NCBI GenBank assembly: GCA_012519205.1
Contig: JAAYQR010000027.1
Location: 1 to 64,000 of the forward strand
Reading direction: 5' to 3'
Length of the DNA stretch: 64,000 nt
Source: Candidatus Epulonipiscium sp.
GTDB lineage: Bacteria; Bacillota; Clostridia; Lachnospirales; Defluviitaleaceae
Position numbers and translations under genes: made by a program. Shown piece after piece: positions 55,526-64,000 of this stretch. Under the pieces are notes generated by a model that saw nothing but the letters and a program-made list of their open reading frames with translations, did no database searches and was not told the DNA's origin. Position 1 is the first letter of the stretch, and every line of letters starts with the position of its first letter.

Positions 55526-56368
55526 ATGATTAAAAAGGTTATTGGGATATTATCTATTGTTGCTTTAATCATAACGGGTATTTATACCATTAGGCCTTCT
55601 AATTCTTCATTGCAGATTTTTTTGGGAGGTCAAGAATATACGTTAAAATATAGCCTTAAAGGGGGATATATTGAATATGATGGGGATAAACATAGCCTAA
55701 AATCGTATAAAAATAATGTTATTGTGGATATAGCTATAGGAGATATTGACTCCGATGGGAAGGATAATATTTTAGTACTAGAAGGAAGGAAAAACTCTAG
55801 GTTTGCCGACCGATTGATTATTTATGATGTATCTACCACTTCCAATAAATTACATGTCAGTAAAAGGTATGAAAACAATATGGGCGCCATAAGACCATGG
55901 AAGATTGAATTATGCGAAATAGATGCAGATAATAATCCGGAAATCTTCATTATCGTAAATAAGACAATTCAAGAATCTTCTGAACTTCAAAACAGACCTT
56001 TCTTTTTTAACTTCAAAGAAGATAAATTAGTGAAGAAATGGACCGGTTCAAAATTAAGAGCGCCTTTTAGCAAGGCTTCTTTTGGGGATCTAAATGGCAA
56101 TGGAAGTGATGAATTTATAGTTGTGGAGGAGATAGGAACGGGTGAATTTATTATATCCGCATACTATTGGTTTGGATTTGGATTCATACTTCAAGGGGAA
56201 AGTCATATATATGATAGAGTTGATTCCATCAGTATAGAAAAAAGCGATGGAAATGTTTTTATAAAAGCTAGAGTTAAGGATAGAAATATGGTAAAATCTG
56301 TTGTATTAGAACCTTCTTCAGAAAAGACGGAAAATGATATTTATTTATTAAAAGAGAGGGGTAATTAG
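55526..56368 (+). CDS. Membrane-anchored FG-GAP/VCBS-like repeat protein
   Basis: A 280-residue protein with an N-terminal signal anchor (residues 5-21). The exported domain has calcium-binding-like beta-propeller motifs: AIGDIDSDGKDNILVLEG, EIDADNNPEIFII and FGDLNGNGSDEFIVVEE, typical of FG-GAP/VCBS repeats. The function is unknown. The next gene starts directly after the stop, so the two extracytoplasmic proteins probably work together. It follows trpA by about 50 nt with no terminator between, so it may be read through from the Trp T-box transcript. Confidence 0.75.
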   Translation: MIKKVIGILSIVALIITGIYTIRPSNSSLQIFLGGQEYTLKYSLKGGYIEYDGDKHSLKSYKNNVIVDIAIGDIDSDGKDNILVLEGRKNSRFADRLIIYDVSTTSNKLHVSKRYENNMGAIRPWKIELCEIDADNNPEIFIIVNKTIQESSELQNRPFFFNFKEDKLVKKWTGSKLRAPFSKASFGDLNGNGSDEFIVVEEIGTGEFIISAYYWFGFGFILQGESHIYDRVDSISIEKSDGNVFIKARVKDRNMVKSVVLEPSSEKTENDIYLLKERGN

Positions 56369-58657
56369 ATGTCAAAGAGGAATATTGCGATTTTTTTAGG
56401 TATTATTATGATGCTATCAGGCTGTAGTAAAAATGTTGAAACTCCCGTAGATAACTCGGCAGAAACTAATGCCATGGATAAAAAAATTCAAATAACGGAT
56501 AGAGAAGAGACTGTCCTACCTGATGGCATAAGTTTAGTATGGAGGAATACATCAGAGTATTCTAATGAGGAGGTACCCTTTATAGCAACTAATTATACCC
56601 CGAAGGTTCCAAAGTATAATGTTGATAAAAACTTAGGCAATATAGTGAATATTTCACGCTTTGAAGGCCTTTCTAAGGAACAAGTTGGAAAATTAGCTAA
56701 TAATGGATTCGTTGTTCTAAATCCCAATCCAGACAATGCCTACCATTATATGAAAATGTATGATATCTATGAGGAAAATGAATACAAATATATACCTAGT
56801 TTTATTTCAGTAGATGTAGCCCTTCATATGTACCATAAATTTTTTGATGAAACTCTAAAATCTGTAGAAAAAGAACATTTAAATGAAGCATTAAAAGAAC
56901 TCACTAAAAGTATGTTAGATAAAACCAAAGCCTTATACCTACAAGCCCCTAATGAAGAAATAAAAAAAGATTTAGGAGATATTATGATATATTTCTCTGT
57001 TGCCAATAATCTTATCAACAGTACCTATGGGGATATACCCAAGGAGCTTATACCTATTGCTGAAAGAGAAATAAATGAAATTAAAAACACCAGTGGTTAT
57101 ATTAAATCCCCTTTGTTTGGTTTTGATATTAACTATGAGCAGTTTATAGCAAGAGGGCATTACACAGAGGATGAAGACTTAGAATCCTACTTTAAAACTA
57201 TGATGTGGTACGGTTTGATTGGATACCCCTTTGAAGATGAGAGTGGAAGTTTTAATTATGATTTTATTGAAAAATCAATGATGATAACATACATTTCATT
57301 TTTGGAGATGAATGGTAGCAATGATATTGCTCTTTGGGATAAGATATACTCCCCTACTAATTTTTTTGTAGGCCAGTCCGATGATATTAATATCTTTAAT
57401 ATGAAGGAATTAATGATAAAGGTATACGGTGAAAATCTAACCCTGGGAAGTATCAAAGATGAAAAATATCGGAGCAAACTAGAAAAAGAAATAAAAAATC
57501 TTCCGATGCCGCAAATACAAAACAAATTGGTAACAGGGGCAGTAGATACCCCCACCAAAAGGCAGTTTAGGTTTATGGGGCAAAGGTATACTCTAGATGC
57601 CAATATCATGCAAGAATTAATGTTTCCTATCGAAAGGCCCATTCCTACAGGACTAGATGTTGCAGGAGCCTTTGGTAATAAGAGAGCCCAGAATATTGCC
57701 AAAGAATATAATTTGTATAAACTAGACGAAAAAGTGTATTCTAGTAATTTGGATAAGATGGAGAAAAAGGTTCAGGCCCTAGGCCAAGGAGACTGGCAGA
57801 GGAATATGTATAACGGTTGGCTGTGGACATTAAAAGCTCTTTGGACAAAAAAAGACAGTGTAGAAGGATTTCCAATGTTTATGCAAAATCAAGCTTGGGA
57901 AGATAAAAACATATCCAGTGGCTTGGGCTCTTATGCAGAACTTAAACATGATACAATACTTTATACAAAACAACCTGTAGCAGAAAAGGGTGGAGGAGAA
58001 GAGTTAGAAGAATACATACCTAATTATGTAGAGCCAGCAGTTGAGGTGTACGATAGGTTGCTATGGCTAGTAAAGTATTCTAAAGTTAATTTAGAAAAAA
58101 GGGGCCTATTACCTGAGGAAAAAGCCTTTGCCTTAGAAAGCATGGAAGAGGTTTACGAATTATTTAGGACCTGTGCAGTGAAAGAATTAGAAAATATACC
58201 TATTACTGAAGAGGAAAATAGAAGTCTGAAGTATATTGGAGGAAGCTTAGAATATATTGACGATTCCTTAGCATCTTATTATAGGCAGCCTAAAAGCTCT
58301 GCGGTCATTTCTGATGTAGCTGGTATAGCTGATACAGGAGAATTTTTGGAAATTGGTACAGGATTACCTAATGATATCCTAGTAGCCACCTATAATAATA
58401 ATGGGAAGGTATATTTGACTAGAGGGGTCGTGTATAGTTACTATGAATTTTTATGTGATAAACCTTTGACAGATGAAGAGTGGCATGAGCAGTTAGGTAT
58501 TAGAAAAATGAAAGATGGGGAATGGGAATGGGAACAAATCGTTCCAGAACTTCTTCAAAAAGGTGCCCCTGCACAGCCTAAATGGATGGGTTCATTTAAA
58601 TCTTTCGAGGAAAATAAAATAAATATACCAGGTATAGAATATATAATAGAATACTAA
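56369..58657 (+). CDS. DUF3160 lipoprotein
   Basis: A 762-residue exported lipoprotein: signal peptide with lipobox LSGC (Cys19), a linker, then a DUF3160 domain covering most of the length (SKEQVGKLANNGFVVL, IPSFISVDVALHMYHKFFDE, QALGQGDWQRNMYNGWLWTL). Function is unknown. Its ATG abuts the upstream stop codon, linking it to the FG-GAP-like gene. A terminator follows. Confidence 0.85.
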   Translation: MSKRNIAIFLGIIMMLSGCSKNVETPVDNSAETNAMDKKIQITDREETVLPDGISLVWRNTSEYSNEEVPFIATNYTPKVPKYNVDKNLGNIVNISRFEGLSKEQVGKLANNGFVVLNPNPDNAYHYMKMYDIYEENEYKYIPSFISVDVALHMYHKFFDETLKSVEKEHLNEALKELTKSMLDKTKALYLQAPNEEIKKDLGDIMIYFSVANNLINSTYGDIPKELIPIAEREINEIKNTSGYIKSPLFGFDINYEQFIARGHYTEDEDLESYFKTMMWYGLIGYPFEDESGSFNYDFIEKSMMITYISFLEMNGSNDIALWDKIYSPTNFFVGQSDDINIFNMKELMIKVYGENLTLGSIKDEKYRSKLEKEIKNLPMPQIQNKLVTGAVDTPTKRQFRFMGQRYTLDANIMQELMFPIERPIPTGLDVAGAFGNKRAQNIAKEYNLYKLDEKVYSSNLDKMEKKVQALGQGDWQRNMYNGWLWTLKALWTKKDSVEGFPMFMQNQAWEDKNISSGLGSYAELKHDTILYTKQPVAEKGGGEELEEYIPNYVEPAVEVYDRLLWLVKYSKVNLEKRGLLPEEKAFALESMEEVYELFRTCAVKELENIPITEEENRSLKYIGGSLEYIDDSLASYYRQPKSSAVISDVAGIADTGEFLEIGTGLPNDILVATYNNNGKVYLTRGVVYSYYEFLCDKPLTDEEWHEQLGIRKMKDGEWEWEQIVPELLQKGAPAQPKWMGSFKSFEENKINIPGIEYIIEY

Positions 58658-58660
58658 ATT

Positions 58661-58697
58661 AAAAGGGGCAGCATATAGAGTTAGGCTGCCCTTTTTA
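58661..58697 (+). terminator. Terminator after the DUF3160 gene
   Basis: AAAAGGGGCAGC (58661-58672) pairs with GCTGCCCTTTTT (58685-58696). It is the first clear terminator after the trpBA leader. Confidence 0.9.
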
Positions 58698-58733
58698 ATA
58701 GTTAGATTTTTGGAATAAAGTAGAGAGGATTTA

Positions 58734-60212
58734 CTACATTTTCCCCAATGTGGAAGATGTATTAGATTTTCCTATTATTTCATTAGGTAAAACCTCAGAT
58801 ACCCCAGTAGATTCCGGCAAGGAAAGCGGAGCTATAGGCACTGCATAATTTGTGAATAACTCGACATCGGGATTATTGGTTTTAGTTTTGAACCATTCTT
58901 TTATTTTTGATAGATCCTCTATTGGAAGTTCGTGGGATACATTTATTGTTGCAATGATTATTTCTTTCATCTCTTCATTTTGGGATTTGAAGGTTTTGGC
59001 CCTTCCGATAGATAAATCAGTAATTTCAGGGTAAAGGGTCCTTATTTCATTATAAAGACCTTTAACATCAAATTCATAATTAAGTTTGTATTTATAGAGC
59101 TCATTTTCCAAGAGTTCTATTTTCTTATCCCTATCACCTAAAGCAATTTGGTTGTTTTGGTAAAGCTCCTCATTTATGATTCGTTTCACATCGTCCTGCC
59201 CTAAAGAAGTAGGGGTATCGCTTTGGGTAATCCTTAGATTTAAATTGTCAAGTTTATATTGACTTAGTTTATTATTTAATACTTCTACGGAATCCGCATT
59301 TATCCTACTTCCAAATACAATCACTTCTAAGGTATTGTTTGCGCTATCAAGATATTTATTTAGTACCCTCGTATTTTCAAATATAAATTCTTTCTCAATA
59401 AAAGTATTTATACTGCTTTCAGTGATGGTATCCTTTACAATACCGTACCCAAGGTAAATACTTGGAAGAATCGTAAGAATACCTATAGCATATATGAGCA
59501 ACTTAACCCGCTTTTCAGCAACAGAATCTATGTAGGTCTTTTTGGGAATACCCATTATTTTAATGATTATGAAGGTTGCAATGCATATGAAGAAACTATT
59601 GATAAAAAAGAGATAGAATGCCCCGAAAAAGTATTTCATTTCCCCCATTGCAAGTCCATACCCGGCAGTGCATAAGGGGGGCATTAAGGCTGTAGCTATA
59701 GCAACCCCGGGAATAACATTACTCTTTTCTTTTCTAGTAACTCCAATTATACCGGCCGTTCCTCCAAATATAGCAATCAAAACATCCCAAATGGTGGGGG
59801 TGGTACGGGCTAGTATTTCCGAACGGGCTGTAGAAATAGGACTCAATTTAAAATATACATAGGATGTGATAATGCAAATGATAATCTGGAGCATAAGTCC
59901 TAAAAATGCCTTTCGAACCAATTTAAGATTATTGGTAGCCAATCCATAACCCATGGTCATAATAGACCCCATAAGTGGGGAGATTAGCATAGCTCCTATT
60001 ATTATGGCTGTAGAATTCATATTAAGTCCAATGGAGGCAATAAAGATTGCCAGTATCAGTATAACCGCATTAGAGCCCTTAATACGAGAAGAACTTTGCA
60101 TAGTGTTATGTATTTCTTCGTTAGAGGCTTTATCGGTATCAAGCCTAAAACTTGATACCATCATTTTCTTAAAAGATACAAAAATTTTATTTTCAAAAAT
60201 CGAATTGAACAT
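58734..60212 (-). CDS. DUF389 (TIGR00341-type) membrane protein
   Basis: A 492-residue membrane protein. The N-terminal hydrophobic region carries LNMNSTAIIIGAMLISPLMG and GVAIATALMPPLCTAGYGLA, the family's two repeats. A long cytoplasmic or extracytoplasmic C-terminal domain (about 260-490) follows. The role is unknown. The start at 60212 places AGAGGG 9 nt upstream; ATG 60221 would abut that site. Confidence 0.85.
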   Translation of the reverse strand: MFNSIFENKIFVSFKKMMVSSFRLDTDKASNEEIHNTMQSSSRIKGSNAVILILAIFIASIGLNMNSTAIIIGAMLISPLMGSIMTMGYGLATNNLKLVRKAFLGLMLQIIICIITSYVYFKLSPISTARSEILARTTPTIWDVLIAIFGGTAGIIGVTRKEKSNVIPGVAIATALMPPLCTAGYGLAMGEMKYFFGAFYLFFINSFFICIATFIIIKIMGIPKKTYIDSVAEKRVKLLIYAIGILTILPSIYLGYGIVKDTITESSINTFIEKEFIFENTRVLNKYLDSANNTLEVIVFGSRINADSVEVLNNKLSQYKLDNLNLRITQSDTPTSLGQDDVKRIINEELYQNNQIALGDRDKKIELLENELYKYKLNYEFDVKGLYNEIRTLYPEITDLSIGRAKTFKSQNEEMKEIIIATINVSHELPIEDLSKIKEWFKTKTNNPDVELFTNYAVPIAPLSLPESTGVSEVLPNEIIGKSNTSSTLGKM

Positions 60213-60318
60213 ATATTTCATCCCTCTAAATTAGTTTATTTTAATTAGTATTATATATTATTATAGAGGATTTTCAAATATTATGTTCTTTTTTAACGAA
60301 AAAGGTGAAAATAAATTC

Positions 60319-61425
<1,107 letters not shown>

Positions 61426-61457
61426 CTATTTGTATTTTGAAGAACCTTAGTGGGTTG

Positions 61458-61628
61458 TTAGTCAAGATGGTTATCGATATAATTTATCATTTTTTCTCTT
61501 TCTTGTATACTTTCGATTATTTTTTCCTTTAATTTAGGGCTATGATCCTTAGATAATTCTTTAATGGCATGTTCTTGTTTATCAATGGCATCTTTTTTGA
61601 TTTCTTCATAAGAGCGATTATCGCCCAT
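61458..61628 (-). CDS. Small acidic/basic helical hypothetical protein
   Basis: A 56-residue protein: MGDNRSYEEIKKDAIDKQEH, LSKDHSPKLKEKIIESIQER, ending NYIDNHLD. It is highly charged and predicted all-helical, with no membrane segment. AGAAAGGGG lies upstream at good spacing. I do not recognise a family. It precedes mnmA on the same strand by about 45 nt and may be co-transcribed. Confidence 0.55.
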   Translation of the reverse strand: MGDNRSYEEIKKDAIDKQEHAIKELSKDHSPKLKEKIIESIQEREKMINYIDNHLD

Positions 61629-61679
61629 TTTAAAAACCCCTTTCTAGATTATTAAATTTACAATATTTATTATTCCCAT

Positions 61680-62246
61680 TTACTCCGTATACATGAATTT
61701 AATATCTGCATCATACAACCTCTTATACAATCTATACTTATTATGCATTTTACTAGTTGTCATAAAAACATTAGTAAAAAACTCCCATAAAAATACCCAG
61801 CCACCTATGAAAATACCCTCATGTATAACTTGCAAGATTATATTTTCTGTTTCCATAAAGAAAAAATATCCGATAGTCAATAAAAACACAGCAAATAGAA
61901 AATCGTATAAGGTTTTTTTGTGTAAATCTAATCTGGATATATTTAGCTTTTCGAGGGCATATTTATAATAATTTTTATAAGCAGAAAGTAGGGCTGTTTC
62001 TTTTTTGGGGGCTTTTTTATTTAAAGGAATATAAAGGACAATATTAATATTAAAATTTAGCGGTATATCTTCTGAGGAATTGATTATGAAATCATTAAAT
62101 TCATCTTCTATATCCCTTTTTTTAAAAGGAGAAGGATCCCAATCATCATAAACGTCATCATAATCATCGAGGGATACTTCAATTAAATAGGATTTAGAAG
62201 TCTCATCAAATTTATATATTTTTTGAAAGTATTTTTTCTTTCTCAT
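61680..62246 (-). CDS. Hypothetical membrane protein
   Basis: A 188-residue protein of unknown family. It has a cytoplasmic N-terminal half rich in Asp, Lys and Tyr (IEVSLDDYDDVYDDWDPSPF), then two hydrophobic segments (FLFAVFLLTIGYFFF; EGIFIGGWVFLWEFF) and a basic tail. I prefer ATG 62246 (TGGGTG upstream) to the in-frame GTG at 62255. Two-helix proteins with acidic cytoplasmic domains are common in stress or sensory roles, but nothing specific can be claimed. Confidence 0.6.
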   Translation of the reverse strand: MRKKKYFQKIYKFDETSKSYLIEVSLDDYDDVYDDWDPSPFKKRDIEDEFNDFIINSSEDIPLNFNINIVLYIPLNKKAPKKETALLSAYKNYYKYALEKLNISRLDLHKKTLYDFLFAVFLLTIGYFFFMETENIILQVIHEGIFIGGWVFLWEFFTNVFMTTSKMHNKYRLYKRLYDADIKFMYTE

Positions 62247-62389
62247 AATTATCACCCAGAATTATTATAGTGCATTTTTTATGATTGTGCATATACTTTT
62301 ATAAGAATATATGAACTGTATGCTTTTAAATAAATTGTGATATAATCAATACTAGTATATACAATTGACAGAAAGGAATACATATATTC

Positions 62390-63337
62390 ATGGAGAGTAA
62401 AAAGTTTTTTAAAAATCAGTACTATGTTATAGCAATTGCTATTTTTTGCTCAGTTTTATGGGGAAGTGCTTTTCCTGTTTTAAAGGTTAGTTATGAAGAA
62501 ATCGGGCTAGGAGCAGATGATTTTTACGGTAAGATTGTATTTGCAGGAATGAGATTTTTTCTTGCAGCTATTTTTTTGTTTATTATTATTCAATGGGTAA
62601 TTAAAATACCTCTTAAAGTGGATAAAAAGACGTTTTTTGAACTTTTTATTTTAGGGATGTTTCAAACAGCATTACAGTATTTCTTTTTTTATAATGGTCT
62701 TGCCCATACCACAGGAATAAAAGGTTCAATATTGGGTTCTATAGGGACGTTTTTTGTTGTTTTATTTGCCCATTATATATACCAGGATGATAGAATGGAT
62801 ATTAAAAAGGTTATAGGCCTTATAACAGGATTTGGGGGTATTATTATAGCTAATTTGGGTAAGGGCGGTGGACAAGCATTTACCCTATCCTTTTCTTTTG
62901 TAGGAGAGGGATTTATGATTTTGTCAGGGCTTGTTAGTGCATGGGGTACTATTTTGGCTAAAAAACTAGCAAAAGATATTCACCCTTTTGTAGTAACAGG
63001 ATGGCAGATGTTTTTGGGGGCTATTGCAATGCTTTTGTTCGGAGTTACCGGTAGTAAATCTTGGATGGCCTTTTCATTTACCCCTAAGGCATGGATTTTA
63101 TTTATTTATTCCGCCTTATTATCGGCAGTAGCCTTTGCACTTTGGTACGGCTTATTAAAATATAATAAGGCAGGAGAAATAACATTATATCGTTTTATGA
63201 CCCCTGTATCTGGTAGTTTACTATCTGCCATTTTTATTCCAGGAGAAACTTTCACCGTAGGGCTACTTTGGGGAATTATTTTAGTATCTGTGGGATTTTT
63301 AGCCGTTAACGGGCGTAAAAATAACCTGAAAGTATAA
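62390..63337 (+). CDS. EamA/DMT-family transporter
   Basis: A 315-residue ten-helix transporter with two EamA repeats (AIFCSVLWGSAFPVLKVSYE; LSGLVSAWGTILAKKLAKDI). The family exports amino acids, nucleobases or other metabolites; the substrate is not predictable. An extended -10 (TGTGATATAAT near 62334) lies upstream. The adenine deaminase gene follows 70 nt downstream on the same strand, so a purine-related cargo is conceivable but unproven. Confidence 0.88.
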   Translation: MESKKFFKNQYYVIAIAIFCSVLWGSAFPVLKVSYEEIGLGADDFYGKIVFAGMRFFLAAIFLFIIIQWVIKIPLKVDKKTFFELFILGMFQTALQYFFFYNGLAHTTGIKGSILGSIGTFFVVLFAHYIYQDDRMDIKKVIGLITGFGGIIIANLGKGGGQAFTLSFSFVGEGFMILSGLVSAWGTILAKKLAKDIHPFVVTGWQMFLGAIAMLLFGVTGSKSWMAFSFTPKAWILFIYSALLSAVAFALWYGLLKYNKAGEITLYRFMTPVSGSLLSAIFIPGETFTVGLLWGIILVSVGFLAVNGRKNNLKV

Positions 63338-63407
63338 ATAGGAATAATATGAAGTAATTACCTATAATATTAAAGAAGACAATTTTTATGAGTTAAAGGA
63401 GTATTGT

Positions 63408-64000
63408 ATGGGATATAATAATTTTAAAAAGGCTTCTCAAATTGCCTTGGGAAAGGCTAAGGCAGATTTAGTATTAAAAAATGCCAACATAATCAATGTT
63501 TTTAGCGAAGAAATAATCAAAGGCGATATAGCTATAAATGGTGGAATAATCATTGGTATTGGTGAATACGAGGGAAAAACGGAACATAATTTGGGAGGAA
63601 AGTTCGTATGCCCAGGGTTTATTGACTCTCATTTGCACTTAGAATCTACCCTAGTCCCGCCGCCAATACTACTTCATAATGCTGTTTTGTTCGGAACGAC
63701 TACCTACATTGTAGACCCCCATGAATCTGTTAATGTAAGCGGTTTAGATGGACTCGATTATATATTAGAGCAAACTAAAGATGTTCCTGCTAATGTTTTT
63801 GTTATGATACCATCTTGTGTACCGGCAGCCCCTATGGAGGATAATGGGTATGAGTTCGGTGTAAATGAAATGAAAAGATACATTAATAACGAAAGAATAT
63901 TAGGGCTTGGGGAAGTTATGGATTATAATGCAGTAATAAATGCAGATATCTCCATGTTTGAAAAGCTCAACCTATTTAAAAATAAAATAATAGATGGCCA
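63408..64000 (+). CDS. ade: Adenine deaminase (partial, runs off the window)
   Basis: The first 197 residues of an amidohydrolase converting adenine to hypoxanthine and ammonia. The N-terminus reads NFKKASQIALGKAKADLVLK, then GFIDSHLHLESTLVPP with the HxH metal motif followed by ES, and TTTYIVDPHESVNVSG, all characteristic of Ade. ATG 63408 follows AAAGGA. With deoD this gives adenosine salvage through adenine. No purine riboswitch was seen in the 70 nt upstream. Confidence 0.9.
   Translation, partial: MGYNNFKKASQIALGKAKADLVLKNANIINVFSEEIIKGDIAINGGIIIGIGEYEGKTEHNLGGKFVCPGFIDSHLHLESTLVPPPILLHNAVLFGTTTYIVDPHESVNVSGLDGLDYILEQTKDVPANVFVMIPSCVPAAPMEDNGYEFGVNEMKRYINNERILGLGEVMDYNAVINADISMFEKLNLFKNKIIDG

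Noticed and set aside
63338-63407. Purine riboswitch before adenine deaminase
   Set aside because: Only 70 nt are available and no conserved purine-aptamer loops could be found.

Overview
The window reads as one AT-rich chromosome segment (roughly one-third GC by eye) of a spore-forming, anaerobic or microaerotolerant Firmicute of the class Clostridia. Support: clostridial gene families (DUF1846, DUF134/DUF5320, MinD-type ATPases with ferredoxin inserts, HAAS/PadR pairs), a PdaA-type spore-cortex deacetylase, two T-box leaders (Ser and Trp), strong AAGGAGG-type ribosome sites and AT-rich promoters. I cannot name the genus. No rRNA, tRNA, CRISPR array or complete insertion sequence was seen.

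Bases 1 to about 8300 are a decaying accessory zone. An excisionase-like HTH gene precedes a C5 DNA methyltransferase whose C-terminus has been replaced by an internally deleted IS66 remnant. Next come a NERD-domain gene with two in-frame TAA codons, a surface-protein fragment, three pieces of REP-associated tyrosine transposases (RAYT; one fused to an aldehyde dehydrogenase), rluF, a DUF5320 gene followed by a truncated DUF134 gene, and an unrecognised 476-residue protein.

8300-24500 holds the CsoR-controlled copper operon (copA-copZ-csoR), a PadR/HAAS pair, a MATE exporter, a FIST-domain/soluble chemoreceptor pair, a split chromate transporter, an SPFH protein with a ribbon-helix-helix partner, deoD, a parvulin, and a large-subunit catalase that lacks the usual distal asparagine. 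25400-29200 is a metal-cluster operon (DUF134, two NifX/ORP-like proteins, two MinD/ferredoxin ATPases) followed by a Crp/Fnr regulator. Its promoter has the same twin TGACATATGTCA operator as the DUF5320 gene 19 kb upstream. The two loci look like duplicated operons that each kept a different member.

29300-39500 carries a GH2 glycosidase, a heterodimeric ABC exporter, two polysaccharide deacetylases and SelO. 39900-45050 is a giant J-like/TPR protein translationally linked to an HscC-like Hsp70. Then come serS behind a Ser T-box, a 1204-residue secreted multi-CBM alpha-amylase, a radical SAM/SPASM enzyme and DUF1846. An orphan trpBA pair sits behind a Trp T-box and is followed by two secreted/lipoprotein genes. 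The end of the window has DUF389, mnmA, two small unknowns, an EamA transporter and the start of adenine deaminase (cut by the window edge).
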